A stretch of 64,000 nt of DNA from Coralliovum pocilloporae (GCF_030845175.1 NZ_CP132542.1:2391501-2455500); one strand, 5' to 3'; shown: positions 44,735 through 54,244, numbered from the stretch's first letter. The notes: generated from the sequence alone by a model not told the origin. A program made the numbers and translations.

Positions 44735-46045
44735 CTATAGCTTGTCGCGCAGGGCGTAGTACATCATCCCGAGAACCAGCAGGGGGTAGCGGAGGCTGGC
44801 GCCGCCGGGGAAGACCGGCGTTGGAATGCGTTCCATCACGTCAAAACGGCTGGCCGTTCCGTCGATGGTTTCAGCCAGAATCTGACCGGCCAGCGACGCC
44901 AGAGCCACGCCCTGACCGGAATAGCCGCCAGCGCTCAGAATATTGGGTTTAAGCCGCGTGAAATAGGGCAGGCGGTTGAGTGTAATGGACAGGGTGCCAC
45001 CCCAGCCATAATCAAGCCGTATATCTTTCAGCTGCGGGTAGATCTCCAGCATGGGCTTCCGGACAAAGGCCTTGATGTCAGCCGGGAAGCGGAAACTGTA
45101 ATTCTCGCCGCCGCCAAACAGCAGTCGCTTGTCCGCAGACATCCGATAATAGTTGATGACAAAGCGAGAATCCGCCACCGCTACATCATCGCGGTTGATG
45201 GAGCGGGCGAGTTCGTCATCCAGTGGTTCCGTTGCCACGATGAAATTGTTGATCGGCATGACCCGACGAGCCACACTCTTGTCCAGATCATCCAGATAGC
45301 CATTGCAGGCCAGCACCACAAACCGTGCCGAGACAGATCCGTCTGCGGTGTGCACGACGGCCGGGTCGGTTTTCTCAAGACGGGTGACCGTTGATGTTTC
45401 AAAAATCCGGACGCCTGCCTTCTGTGCCGCATGTGCCAGACCAAGAACATAGTTCAGCGGATGCAGGTGCATGCTGCCTGTATCATAGGTGCCGCCGTGA
45501 TAGGCATCCGTCCCGAGAAGGGCGCGGATTTCATCGCGATCAATAAACCGGATGGACGAGTAATCGTACTCAGACTGGAGTTTTTCGGCATAGGCCCGGC
45601 TCTCGTCCACATAACGCGCCTTGTGGTCGGCGTGGACAATGCCCGGCTTCAGGTCACAATCAATAGCGTGAGTCTCGACCAGACTACGGACCAGCGCCTT
45701 GGCCTCCTCGGCAATCTGCCAGAGCGCGTGCGCATGGGGCTTGCCGAGACTTTCCTCAAGACTCTCCTGATCCCGCCGTTGTCCGGTTCCTACCTGTCCG
45801 CCATTGCGCCCCGATGCACCCCAGCCCACCCGATGCGCTTCCAGAAGAACCACCGAATAACCACGTTCCGCCAGATGGAGTGCTGTCGACAAACCGGTAT
45901 AGCCGCCACCGATGACGCAGACATCTGCGCGCTCTGAGCCTTCAAGGGCAGGGAAGGGCGGCAAGATGTTGGCCGTCGCCGCATAATAGGAGCGGGGATA
46001 GACCCCCGCTTCATCATTGGCAGTAAGAAATTGACCTGAAAACAT
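44735..46045 (-). CDS. puuB: Gamma-glutamylputrescine oxidase-like FAD oxidoreductase
   Basis: 436 residues. FAD site: VCVIGGGYTGLSTALHLAERGYSVVLLEAHRVGWGASGRNGGQVGTGQRRDQ is the PuuB signature. Also visible are GTYDTGSMHLHPLNYVLGLAHAAQ, LACNGYLDDLDKSVARRVMPINNFIVATEPL, FGGGENYSFRFP and SAGGYSGQGVALASLAGQILAETI. It oxidises gamma-glutamyl-putrescine to the aldehyde with oxygen, releasing ammonia and peroxide. It is the last gene of a minus-strand operon PuuA - aminotransferase - PuuB, 24 bases after the aminotransferase. Related enzymes oxidise other glutamylated amines, so the exact amine is inferred. Confidence 0.88.
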   Translation of the reverse strand: MFSGQFLTANDEAGVYPRSYYAATANILPPFPALEGSERADVCVIGGGYTGLSTALHLAERGYSVVLLEAHRVGWGASGRNGGQVGTGQRRDQESLEESLGKPHAHALWQIAEEAKALVRSLVETHAIDCDLKPGIVHADHKARYVDESRAYAEKLQSEYDYSSIRFIDRDEIRALLGTDAYHGGTYDTGSMHLHPLNYVLGLAHAAQKAGVRIFETSTVTRLEKTDPAVVHTADGSVSARFVVLACNGYLDDLDKSVARRVMPINNFIVATEPLDDELARSINRDDVAVADSRFVINYYRMSADKRLLFGGGENYSFRFPADIKAFVRKPMLEIYPQLKDIRLDYGWGGTLSITLNRLPYFTRLKPNILSAGGYSGQGVALASLAGQILAETIDGTASRFDVMERIPTPVFPGGASLRYPLLVLGMMYYALRDKL

Positions 46046-46069
46046 GAACAGCTCTTGAGTTTTCCAGCC

Positions 46070-47461
46070 TCAGGCGAGACCTTTTTCCTGCGCGGCCTTG
46101 TAGGTCTGGTCGAGGGTCAGTGCGGCTTTGTCGATCAATTCGTCAATCTCGGCCTTGGTGATAACCAGCGGTGGTGAGATAATCATCGAATCCCGCACAT
46201 GACGCATGACAAGGCCATTGCCAAAGGCATTTTCGCGACCGATCAGGCCGACGGTTCCCACCGGTGCATCAAAGGCTGCGCGATTGGCCTTGTCCGGGGT
46301 CAGTTCCAGAGCGCCGAACAGGCCGGAAATCCGGGCCTCACCCACCAGCGGATGGTCCCCAAGCTGCTTCCAGGCTTCAGCCAGATAAGGGGCGGTTTCA
46401 TTGGCGACCTGGTCGACAATACCTTCCTCCTGCAGAATGCTGAGATTAGCCAGTGCGGCGGCACAGGCCGCCGGATGGCCGGAATAGGTATAGCCATGAT
46501 TGAACTCGCCGCCCGATGCGATGAAGCCTTCCGCAACACGGTCGGAGACAATGACGCCGCCGATGGGCAGATAACCTGATGAGAGGCCCTTGGCGATGGG
46601 CATCAGGTCCGGCTCAATGCCGAAGGTCTCTGACCCGAACCATTTGCCGGTCCGGCCAAAGCCACAGATGACTTCATCGGCGACTATCAGGATGTCATGC
46701 TTGCGACAGATGCGCTGAATTTCCGGCCAGTAGGTCTCAGGCGGAATGACAACGCCACCAGCGCCCTGAACCGGCTCGCCGATGAAAGCCGCAACCCGGT
46801 CCGCACCAAGGCGCTCGATTTCCGCTTCAAGGGCACGAGCCCGCTGAAGACCGAATTCCGCCGGGCCCATATCGCCACCTTCGCCATACCAGTAGGGCTG
46901 GTCGATATGGGTGATGTCGGGAATGGGCAGTCCGCCCTGCTCATGCATGGCCTGCATGCCGCCAAGGCTGGCACCGGCCATGGTGGAGCCGTGATAGGCG
47001 TTCTTGCGCGAGATAATGACCTTCTTGTCCGGCTTGCCCATGGCGGCCCAGTAATGGCGCACCATGCGAACGACCGTGTCATTGGCGTCTGAACCGGAGC
47101 CTGCATAGAACACATGGTTCATGCCATCCGGGGCCAGCTCTGCAAGCCGTTCAGCCAGATCAATCGCGGGCGGGTGCGAGGTCTGGAAAAAGGTGTTGTA
47201 ATAGGGAAGCTGCTGCATCTGCTTGTAGGCGGCTTCCGCGATTTCCTTGCGGCCATAACCCACATTCACACACCAGAGCCCGGCCATGCCATCCAGAAAC
47301 TTGTTTCCATCCGAGTCCCACAGGTAGCAGCCATCTGCACGCACGATAATCCGGCTGCCCTTGGCATTCAGTTCCTGGGTATCTGTGAACGGATGCAGAT
47401 GATGGGCAGCATCACGCTGTTGAAGAACTTCCGTTGGCTGCAGGTTCGGCATCAGGGTCAT
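46070..47461 (-). CDS. spuC: Polyamine/GABA-type class III aminotransferase
   Basis: 463 residues, class III PLP enzyme of the putrescine/GABA-pyruvate group. Marks are FLDGMAGLWCVNVGYGRKEIAEAAYKQM, YAGSGSDANDTVVRMVRHYW, NAYHGSTMAGASLGGM, the PLP-binding ADEVICGFGRTGKWFGSETF and the Lys segment MPIAKGLSSGYLPIGGV. The C-terminal AFGNGLVMRHVRDSMIISPPLVIT is also characteristic. It likely transfers the amine of putrescine or 4-aminobutyraldehyde-related compounds to pyruvate. Between PuuA (24 bases upstream) and PuuB. SpuC-like assignment is from family appearance and context. Confidence 0.88.
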   Translation of the reverse strand: MTLMPNLQPTEVLQQRDAAHHLHPFTDTQELNAKGSRIIVRADGCYLWDSDGNKFLDGMAGLWCVNVGYGRKEIAEAAYKQMQQLPYYNTFFQTSHPPAIDLAERLAELAPDGMNHVFYAGSGSDANDTVVRMVRHYWAAMGKPDKKVIISRKNAYHGSTMAGASLGGMQAMHEQGGLPIPDITHIDQPYWYGEGGDMGPAEFGLQRARALEAEIERLGADRVAAFIGEPVQGAGGVVIPPETYWPEIQRICRKHDILIVADEVICGFGRTGKWFGSETFGIEPDLMPIAKGLSSGYLPIGGVIVSDRVAEGFIASGGEFNHGYTYSGHPAACAAALANLSILQEEGIVDQVANETAPYLAEAWKQLGDHPLVGEARISGLFGALELTPDKANRAAFDAPVGTVGLIGRENAFGNGLVMRHVRDSMIISPPLVITKAEIDELIDKAALTLDQTYKAAQEKGLA

Positions 47462-47485
47462 GGCATGTCCTACTTCTTGAAGGCG

Positions 47486-48880
47486 TTAAACAGTCAGGAG
47501 CAGGTGTTCCCGCTCCCATGGGCTGATCACCTGCATGAATTCTTCGAACTCATGGGCTTTCACCAGCCGGTACAATTCGGAAAAATTTGGTCCCAGAATT
47601 TCGTGCAGAGCCGTCGCGTCCTTGAATTCAGTCAATGATTCAAGCAGTCCGCGCGGCAGGCCGAAAGAGGCGTCATAGGCATCGCCCGAGAACTGGGCGC
47701 GGGGGACGATTTTGTCCCGCATGCCCAGATATCCAGCAGCAAGACAGGCCGCAATCGCGATATAGGGATTGGTGTCTGCGCCAACGATGCGGTTTTCAAT
47801 CCGGCGGGCTTCGGGGGGTGAATTCGGCACCCGCAGGCCGACAGACCGGTTGTCGACACCCCATTCCACATTAATCGGTGCGGATGAGCCCACCACCAGG
47901 CGACGATAGGAATTCACATAAGGCGCAAGAAGGCACATGGCGGCAGGCATGTAATATTGCTGGCCACCAAGGAAATGCCGGAACAGATCCGTCTCATTGC
48001 CCTCATCGTCGGAGAAAATGTTTTTGCCGGTCTTCGTGTCAATCATGCTCTGGTGAATGTGCATGGCACTGCCGGGTTCATTGTCCATCGGCTTGGCCAT
48101 GAATGTGGCATAACAGTCATGCCGGAATGCGGCTTCCCGGATAAGGCGCTTGAAGACGAACACCTGATCGGCCAGCTCAAGCGGATGACCGTGCAGCAGA
48201 TTGATCTCAATCTGCGCAGCGCCACCTTCCTGGATGACCGTGTCTATTTCCATGCCCTGGACTTCGGCAAACTCGTAGATAGCCTCGATGACAGATTCAT
48301 ATTCATCCACTGCCATCATGGAATAGGCCTGTTTCCCGACGCTCTGGCGGCCGGAGCGGCCCACCGGCGGCTCAAGAGCATAGTCCGGGTCAATATTCTT
48401 CTGGGTCAGGTAAAATTCCATCTCCGGGGCGATAACCGGCTGCCAGCCTTCGGCCTCAAAATAGGACAGCACCCGCCGCAGCACGTTGCGCGGGGCATAC
48501 TCCACTGGTTCTCCGGATGGATATCTGAGGTCATGAATCACCTGGACCGTGCGATCCTGCGCCCATGGCACAGCCCGCAGCGTGTTCAGGTCCGGAATGA
48601 GCTGGATGTCTTTCTCTGTCCAGTAATTCTCATCTTCAACCTCCACATATTCTCCGGTGATCGACTGGAAGAAGATCGAAATCGGCAGATAAGTAGGATT
48701 AAGGCTGGAGAATTTTGCGGCTGGCATGGCCTTGCCACGGGCAACCCCGGCAATGTCAGGTACCACGCATTCCACCTCGTCAATACGCCCTTTTTTAAAG
48801 AGAGCGCGTAGTTCATCGCTGGTCTGCGGTTTCGGAGCCGAGCTGAGCAGTTCGGCAAAATTGGCCATTTTGGGAGCCAT
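47486..48880 (-). CDS. puuA: Gamma-glutamylputrescine synthetase-like, glutamine synthetase family
   Basis: 464 residues. The glutamine-synthetase catalytic fold is complete: APEMEFYLTQKN (metal Glu), VIQEGGAAQIEINLLHGHPLE, ATFMAKPMDNEPGSAMHIHQSMID with the ATP-site His, and NSYRRLVVGSSAPINVEWGVDNRSVGLRVPNSPPEARRIENRIVGADTNPYIA. The subgroup is PuuA/GlnA-like ligases that join glutamate to amines. First gene of a minus-strand polyamine operon with aminotransferase and PuuB. Its promoter region (48881-49218) holds a TGTGATCACA palindrome. A second paralogue, at 55330, differs clearly in sequence. True GlnA is excluded by the missing adenylylation-tyrosine region. Confidence 0.9.
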   Translation of the reverse strand: MAPKMANFAELLSSAPKPQTSDELRALFKKGRIDEVECVVPDIAGVARGKAMPAAKFSSLNPTYLPISIFFQSITGEYVEVEDENYWTEKDIQLIPDLNTLRAVPWAQDRTVQVIHDLRYPSGEPVEYAPRNVLRRVLSYFEAEGWQPVIAPEMEFYLTQKNIDPDYALEPPVGRSGRQSVGKQAYSMMAVDEYESVIEAIYEFAEVQGMEIDTVIQEGGAAQIEINLLHGHPLELADQVFVFKRLIREAAFRHDCYATFMAKPMDNEPGSAMHIHQSMIDTKTGKNIFSDDEGNETDLFRHFLGGQQYYMPAAMCLLAPYVNSYRRLVVGSSAPINVEWGVDNRSVGLRVPNSPPEARRIENRIVGADTNPYIAIAACLAAGYLGMRDKIVPRAQFSGDAYDASFGLPRGLLESLTEFKDATALHEILGPNFSELYRLVKAHEFEEFMQVISPWEREHLLLTV

Positions 48881-49122
48881 GGGTCACCTGAGGGGTTGAT
48901 ATGTGCAAAAGCTGAATGTGATGGATCTAACGTGCCGTTTTGTTATCCGGCAGTCCACCCCACATCATCCGGTGAATCACAGCTATCCGTCGGAATTCTG
49001 CTTTCGGTCGGCCCGGTCACGACAATCGGCTCATGGTTCACACAGGGAACATGAGAGCAAACGTGCAGATCTGTGACGGCAGGCAAAGCCATGATGAGTC
49101 ATCCATATCAAACAAGTCTAAT

Positions 49123-49136
49123 TTTGTGATCACAAA
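49123..49136. promoter_or_regulatory. GntR-type operator 1 (polyamine regulon)
   Basis: TTTGTGATCACAAA, a perfect 14-bp palindrome, in the 338-base gap upstream of the minus-strand puuA-spuC-puuB operon and downstream of the GntR gene. Two more sites with the same core lie upstream of the GntR gene. The rest of the gap shows no gene. Confidence 0.75.
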
Positions 49137-49218
49137 TTTCGCTTGTCAATGGATTTGTGCATAAAGGCCGGATTGTTGCCTGATGACTGCTGTTTGGTGA
49201 CGGCTGGCTTGGGGCTCT

Positions 49219-49917
49219 TTAGCTGTCTGCAGAGAGGGCGTCGCCGATATAGTGCATGCCCTGACGGATATCTTCTGCGATAGCTGAGCGCAGGGCCATG
49301 GCATCACGCAACCGCAGGGCCTGCAGGGCTTCCTTGTGATAATCGACAAGATCAGTCAGCCCGTGGCGACCATAGACAAGCCGCATGAACGGGCCAAACT
49401 GCAGCCACAGACTGTCGACCAGCCCATGGATGACCTGTGACTGGGAATGCGCGTAGAGCCTTGAATGGAAAAGATAATTGCCGCGCATATAGCCTTCTGT
49501 ATCGCCATTGGCCATGCTGATGTCTATGTGATCGTCAATCTGGCGCAGGTCGTCTATATCGTGGTCCGTAATCCGCGGCAGGGCCTGCAGGGCCAGCTCC
49601 GGCTCAAGCAGGCCTCGGGACAGGAGAATCTCTCTGAATCGCTGTCCTGTCATGGTCGGGATAGAGACCCGGCGATTGCCATGCAGCTCAAGTGCCCGCT
49701 CGGCAATCAGCCGGCGTACCGCCTCGCGAACCGGCATCAGACTGACATCCAGATCATCAGCCAGCCCGCGCAGAGTGACAGGTTTCCCGGGCTCGAATCC
49801 ACCGAACAGGATACGCTCACGCAGAGCGGAATAGGTTTGCTGGTGAACCGGAGGTGCCGCGGAATCAGCGGGTTTGTCGGCCTGTGAAGTCTTAGGTCGT
49901 GCGTCTGTAAGAGCCAT
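49219..49917 (-). CDS. GntR-family (FCD) regulator of the polyamine genes
   Basis: 232 residues. Winged HTH QTYSALRERILFGGFEPGKPVTLRGLADDLDVSLMPVREAVRRLIAERALEL and a C-terminal FCD ligand domain with the metal-ligand helices (EGYMRGNYLFHSRLYAHSQ). The N-terminal ~25 residues are a polar linker. Divergent from potF and co-directional with puuA. Two TGTGATCA-type palindromes lie 38 and ~70 bases upstream and a third upstream of puuA. The TGTGATCACA core is typical of FadR-type GntR dimers, so it probably represses both arms. Inducer is likely a polyamine or glutamylated derivative. Confidence 0.88.
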   Translation of the reverse strand: MALTDARPKTSQADKPADSAAPPVHQQTYSALRERILFGGFEPGKPVTLRGLADDLDVSLMPVREAVRRLIAERALELHGNRRVSIPTMTGQRFREILLSRGLLEPELALQALPRITDHDIDDLRQIDDHIDISMANGDTEGYMRGNYLFHSRLYAHSQSQVIHGLVDSLWLQFGPFMRLVYGRHGLTDLVDYHKEALQALRLRDAMALRSAIAEDIRQGMHYIGDALSADS

Positions 49918-49954
49918 GCCGTCAGTATAGGGGCAGACGTATCCTTTGCAAGGA

Positions 49955-49966
49955 ATGTGATCACAT
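49955..49966. promoter_or_regulatory. GntR-type operator 2
   Basis: ATGTGATCACAT, perfect 12-bp palindrome, 38 bases upstream of the GntR gene and about 194 upstream of potF. Its centre is 33 bases (three helical turns) from operator 3. Confidence 0.75.
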
Positions 49967-49987
49967 GCTCTTGTTTCCGGTTGTGAA

Positions 49988-49998
49988 ATGTGATCAAA
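49988..49998. promoter_or_regulatory. GntR-type operator 3 (imperfect)
   Basis: ATGTGATCAAA keeps the TGTGATCA half and differs in one arm position (A instead of C). It is 33 bases centre to centre from operator 2, so the two could be bound on the same face of the helix. Confidence 0.6.
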
Positions 49999-50159
49999 AT
50001 ATCGCCGTCACTGTGTCTGCCTTAAATTCGATACTGACAAATCAGACTGTTCCGGCGATCATAGGGGAGAGTGTCGCGGATCAAGCTGACACATCTGTGG
50101 TGAACCCGAACGCCAAGCCCTAACCTGATGGGCTTCAAGAACAATCTGGGAGGTTAAAC

Positions 50160-51260
50160 ATGCCTGCAATGCGTATTCGTCCAATGATCGGTCTTCTGTC
50201 CGGTGTGGCTATGCTGGCCGCATCATCTGCTGTGGCTGAGGATCGTGTGGTCAATGTCTACAACTGGTCTGACTATATTGATGAATCGATCCTTGAGGAA
50301 TTTACCAAGGAAACCGGCATCAAGGTCCGGTATGACGTCTTCGATTCAAATGAGCTGCTTGAAACCAAGATGCTTGCAGGCGGATCCGGTTTCGATGTGG
50401 TGGTGCCATCCGGGACCTTCCTGTCCCGCCAGGTTCAGGCCGGAGTGTTCCAGAAACTCGACAAGTCCAAGCTCGATAATCTGAAAAACATGTGGGACCA
50501 GATCGAAGCCCGCACCGTCAAGTATGACCCGGAAAACTCCTATTCCATCAACTACATGTGGGGTACGACCGGCATTGGTTACAATGTGGAAGAAGCCAAG
50601 AAGCGCATTGGCGGCAAGGTGGATTCCTGGTCAGTGATTTTTGACAAGGACGTTGTGGCCAAGTTCAAGGATTGCGGCATTCACGTGCTTGATGCACCGG
50701 AAGAACTGATCCCGGCCGCGCTGAACTATCTGGGTCTCAACCCGGACAGTCACGATCCTGCCGATATCAAGAAGGCCGGTGCCCTGCTTCAGGAAATCAG
50801 CCCGAACATTCAGAAGTTCCACTCGTCTGAATATATCAACGCACTTGCCAATGGTGATATCTGTCTGGCCGTCGGCTGGTCCGGTGATGTTTTCCAGGCC
50901 CGTGACCGCGCTGCAGAAGCCAATAATGGTGTCACAGTCGATTACGCCATCCCCAATGAGGGTGCGCTGATGTGGTTCGACCAGATGGCCATTCCGACGG
51001 ATGCCAAGAATGTGGAAGAAGCCCACATCTTCATGAACTACATCATGCGTCCGGACGTGATCGCCAAGGCGTCCAACTATGTCTACTACGCCAATGGCAA
51101 CAAGGCGTCCCAGGCGTCGCTGGTGGAAGATGTAATCCAGGATCCGGCGATCTATCCGGATGAAGAGACCACCAACAAGCTCTATGTGACCACACCGTTC
51201 CCGCCGAAATCCCTTCGTGTGGCAACGCGTGAGTGGACCCGCGTCAAGACTGGTCAGTAA
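50160..51260 (+). CDS. potF: Polyamine ABC transporter substrate-binding protein
   Basis: 366 residues. Signal peptide MPAMRIRPMIGLLSGVAMLAASSAVAE is followed by the PotF mature start DRVVNVYNWSDYIDESILEEFTKETGIKVRYDVFDSNELLETKMLAGGSGFDVVVPSGTFLSRQ. Polyamine pocket segments such as YMWGTTGIGYNVEEAKKRIG and ICLAVGWSGDVFQARDRAAEANNGVTVDYAIPNEGALMWFDQMAIPTDAKN are present. GGGAGG lies upstream of the ATG. First gene of potFGHI; it binds putrescine or spermidine in the periplasm. The PotF-type tail is complete. Confidence 0.96.
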   Translation: MPAMRIRPMIGLLSGVAMLAASSAVAEDRVVNVYNWSDYIDESILEEFTKETGIKVRYDVFDSNELLETKMLAGGSGFDVVVPSGTFLSRQVQAGVFQKLDKSKLDNLKNMWDQIEARTVKYDPENSYSINYMWGTTGIGYNVEEAKKRIGGKVDSWSVIFDKDVVAKFKDCGIHVLDAPEELIPAALNYLGLNPDSHDPADIKKAGALLQEISPNIQKFHSSEYINALANGDICLAVGWSGDVFQARDRAAEANNGVTVDYAIPNEGALMWFDQMAIPTDAKNVEEAHIFMNYIMRPDVIAKASNYVYYANGNKASQASLVEDVIQDPAIYPDEETTNKLYVTTPFPPKSLRVATREWTRVKTGQ

Positions 51261-51355
51261 ATCGATGAAACCATACGGCGCCGGTTTGTTATGCCGGTGC
51301 CGTATGGACCGTTCGTTCGATCTTCCTTCCGTTCCTGTCAGGCGCAGTCTTCATC

Positions 51356-52516
51356 ATGACCCAATCGGCATCGGCTCAGGCCCCCCGCGAATTCGCTCCA
51401 TGGAAAAATCCCGATGAGAAGCCACTCATCCGCTTCCAGAATGTAATCAAGCGGTTCGGGAGTTTTACCGCTATCGATGACCTGACCCTGAATATCTATG
51501 AGCGCGAGTTTTATGCGCTTCTGGGGCCGTCAGGCTGCGGCAAAACCACCATGATGCGGCTGCTGGCGGGTTTCGAGACCGTGACAGAAGGGCAGATTCT
51601 TCTGGATGGGGAAGACCTGTCAAACATCCCCGCCAATCGACGCCCGATCAATATGATGTTCCAGTCTTATGCGCTGTTCCCGCATCTGACGGTGGAAAAG
51701 AACATCGCTTTCGGCCTGAAACAGGATCGCTGGCCAAAAGCCGAGATCAAGGAACGGGTCGATGAGATGCTGGCTCTTGTCCAGCTTGAGAAATTCGCAT
51801 CCCGCAAGCCACATCAGCTGTCTGGTGGTCAGCGTCAGCGTGTGGCGCTCGCCCGCTCGCTGGCCAAGAAGCCGAAAGTGCTGCTGCTGGATGAACCGCT
51901 CGGCGCGCTTGACAAGAAGCTGCGCGAGCAGACCCAGTTCGAACTGATGAATATTCAGGAGCAACTGGGCCTGACCTTCATTATCGTGACCCATGATCAG
52001 GAAGAGGCGATGACGGTCGCAAGCCGGATTGCCGTGATGGATCAGGGTGAAGTGCTGCAGGTGGCGACGCCTGCCGACATCTACGAATATCCCAACAGCC
52101 GCTATGTGGCTGACTTTATCGGCGACGTGAACCTCATTGAGGCCCATATTGCCGATACGTCCGGCGAGTTCATCGAAGCGGACTGGTCAGGCAACACGGA
52201 CAGAATGCGCATCAGGCCGCATCCGGGAGAGACCCATGAGACCGGTGCCACGGTCTGGCTCGCACTCCGACCTGAAAAGGTGGGGATTTCCAAGGAGAAA
52301 CCGGAAGCGGCACCAAATATCAATATGGTGGAAGGCGAGGTCTGGGAGATTTCCTACACCGGCAATATCTCCACCTATCACGTCAAGCTGGATGACGGCA
52401 CCATGGTCAAGGCGCAGGAAGCTAACCGCCTGCACCTGGCCCGCCGCGAAATCACCTGGGAAGACAGGGTCTGGCTTCACTGGCGCGCGGGCAGCGGCGT
52501 GCTGCTGAACCGGTGA
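51356..52516 (+). CDS. potG: Polyamine ABC transporter ATP-binding protein
   Basis: 386 residues. Walker A LLGPSGCGKTTMMRLLAGFE, LSGGQRQRVALARSLAKKPKVLLLDEPLGALDKKLREQTQFELMNIQEQLGLTFIIVTHDQEEAMT, then a TOBE-type regulatory domain ending EITWEDRVWLHWRAGSGVLL. It powers uptake by the two following permeases. The N-terminus carries a ~20-residue linker (SAQAPREFAPWKNPDEKP). 95 bases after potF, then 10 bases before potH. Domain order and length are normal for the PotG group. Confidence 0.96.
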   Translation: MTQSASAQAPREFAPWKNPDEKPLIRFQNVIKRFGSFTAIDDLTLNIYEREFYALLGPSGCGKTTMMRLLAGFETVTEGQILLDGEDLSNIPANRRPINMMFQSYALFPHLTVEKNIAFGLKQDRWPKAEIKERVDEMLALVQLEKFASRKPHQLSGGQRQRVALARSLAKKPKVLLLDEPLGALDKKLREQTQFELMNIQEQLGLTFIIVTHDQEEAMTVASRIAVMDQGEVLQVATPADIYEYPNSRYVADFIGDVNLIEAHIADTSGEFIEADWSGNTDRMRIRPHPGETHETGATVWLALRPEKVGISKEKPEAAPNINMVEGEVWEISYTGNISTYHVKLDDGTMVKAQEANRLHLARREITWEDRVWLHWRAGSGVLLNR

Positions 52517-52526
52517 GGGGGCTCTT

Positions 52527-53426
52527 ATGAAACCGTCATTGGGGCGCTTCCTTTTGATTGCCATACCGTTTGTATGGCTGCTGGCGCTGTTCCTTGCGCC
52601 ATTCTTTATCGTTCTGAAAATATCGCTGTCTGATGTGGCCGTGGCGCGGCCACCCTATACGCCAACATTTGACCTGTCCGCCGGATGGGATGCGTTTATG
52701 GGCGCACTGTCCGAACTGGACCTGGAGAACTACACCTGGCTGACGGAAGATGACCTCTACTGGCGGTCCTATCTCTCCAGCCTGCAGATTGCAGTATTCT
52801 CGACCATTCTGACGCTGCTGATCGGTTATCCCATTGCCTATGGCATGGCGAAAGCCCCAAGTGAGTGGCGACCGACCCTCCTGATGCTGATTATCCTGCC
52901 CTTCTGGACCAGCTTTCTGATCCGTGTCTATGCCTGGATCGGCATCCTCAAAAAGGAAGGCCTGCTTAATCTGGTGCTCATGTGGGCGGGACTTATTGAT
53001 GAACCGCTGATTATCCTCAACACCAATGTAGCGGTCTATATCGGCATTGTTTATTCCTATCTGCCCTTCATGATCCTGCCACTCTATGCGGCGCTTGAAC
53101 GGATTGACGGCAGTCTTCTGGAAGCTGCTGAAGACCTCGGGTGCTCGCGTATGTCGGCGTTCTGGAAAGTGACCATACCGCTGTCCATGCCGGGTATCAT
53201 TGCCGGGTGTTTTCTGGTGTTCATCCCGGCCATGGGTGAGTTTGTCATCCCCGATATTCTGGGTGGTTCGGAAACCCTGATGATTGGCAAGACCCTCTGG
53301 GTCGAGTTCTTCTCGAACCGCGATTGGCCGGTTTCCGGTGCGGTTGCCGTGTTGCTGCTCCTGCTTCTGGTGGTGCCGATTGTGCTGTTCCAGAAGCATC
53401 AGGAAAAGAATCAGGGGACATTGTGA
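52527..53426 (+). CDS. potH: Polyamine ABC transporter permease
   Basis: 299 residues, PotH/PotB-type. Helices: FLLIAIPFVWLLALFLAPFFIVLKISLSD, SLQIAVFSTILTLLIGYPIAYGMA, TLLMLIILPFWTSFLIRVYAWIGIL, VAVYIGIVYSYLPFMILPLYAALERIDGSLLEAAEDLGCSRMSAFWKVTIPLSMPGIIAG (EAA loop) and VAVLLLLLLVVPIVLFQK. Long periplasmic loop (~35-100) is typical of the PotH subunit. It ends in TGATG, coupled to potI. Confidence 0.95.
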   Translation: MKPSLGRFLLIAIPFVWLLALFLAPFFIVLKISLSDVAVARPPYTPTFDLSAGWDAFMGALSELDLENYTWLTEDDLYWRSYLSSLQIAVFSTILTLLIGYPIAYGMAKAPSEWRPTLLMLIILPFWTSFLIRVYAWIGILKKEGLLNLVLMWAGLIDEPLIILNTNVAVYIGIVYSYLPFMILPLYAALERIDGSLLEAAEDLGCSRMSAFWKVTIPLSMPGIIAGCFLVFIPAMGEFVIPDILGGSETLMIGKTLWVEFFSNRDWPVSGAVAVLLLLLLVVPIVLFQKHQEKNQGTL

Positions 53427-54244
53427 TGGTTCGGAATTTCACCTGGTTCAATGCAACATCGCTGACATTCGGCTTCCTGTTTCTTTATCTGCCGATTGTC
53501 CTTCTGATGATCTTCTCGTTCAACGAGTCAAAGCTGGTGACCGTCTGGGGTGGCTTCTCCACCAAATGGTACGCGGAAGTGTTTGCCAACAAGGGCATCA
53601 TTGATGCGGCCTGGGTGACGGTACGGGTGGCGTTTTTCTCAGCCACCATTGCCACTGTCCTCGGTACCATTGCCGCCCTTGTTCTGGTCCGGGCAGGGCG
53701 GTTCTATGGTCGTACCCTGTTTTCAGGCATGGTCTATGCCCCTCTGGTGATGCCCGAAGTGATCACCGGCCTGTCCCTGCTGCTGCTGTTCGTGTCGATC
53801 AATTTCGACCGCGGGTTCTGGACTATTCTGCTGGCGCATATCACCTTTTCCATGTGCTTTGCCTCGGTGGTGGTCTCCTCGCGTCTGGTCACATTCGACA
53901 AGTCTCTGGAAGAGGCGGCGCTTGATCTCGGCTGTACGCCGCTATCGGCCTTCATACAGGTTACTCTGCCAGTGATCGCTCCGGCGGTGGTTTCAGCCTG
54001 GTTGCTGTCCTTTACCCTGTCGCTGGATGACCTGGTGATCGCGTCGTTTACCTCCGGGCCGGGCTCGACCACCTTGCCGATGAAAATCTACTCACAGGTC
54101 CGCCTTGGTGTGACGCCTGAAATCAATGCGCTCTCCACCATTCTGGTGGTGATCGTATCTGTCGGGGTCATCACGGCTTCCCTTGCGAGCAAGCGGGCAG
54201 AAGCCCGCCGCATCAAGGAAGAGCAGGCGGCCTTTGCCCAATAA
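53426..54244 (+). CDS. potI: Polyamine ABC transporter permease
   Basis: 272 residues, PotI/PotC-type, from ATG at 53426 (TGATG overlap with potH). The longer open frame at 53324 overlaps potH by 100 bases and is not used. Segments are LTFGFLFLYLPIVLLMIFSFNESKLVTVWGGFSTKWY, AAWVTVRVAFFSATIATVLGTIAALVLVRAGRF, FAFASVVVSSRL-like EAA region (KSLEEAALDLGCTPLSAFIQVTLPVIAPAVVSAWLL) and the C-terminal ILVVIVSVGVITASLASK. Partner of potH. Confidence 0.94.
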   Translation: MVRNFTWFNATSLTFGFLFLYLPIVLLMIFSFNESKLVTVWGGFSTKWYAEVFANKGIIDAAWVTVRVAFFSATIATVLGTIAALVLVRAGRFYGRTLFSGMVYAPLVMPEVITGLSLLLLFVSINFDRGFWTILLAHITFSMCFASVVVSSRLVTFDKSLEEAALDLGCTPLSAFIQVTLPVIAPAVVSAWLLSFTLSLDDLVIASFTSGPGSTTLPMKIYSQVRLGVTPEINALSTILVVIVSVGVITASLASKRAEARRIKEEQAAFAQ

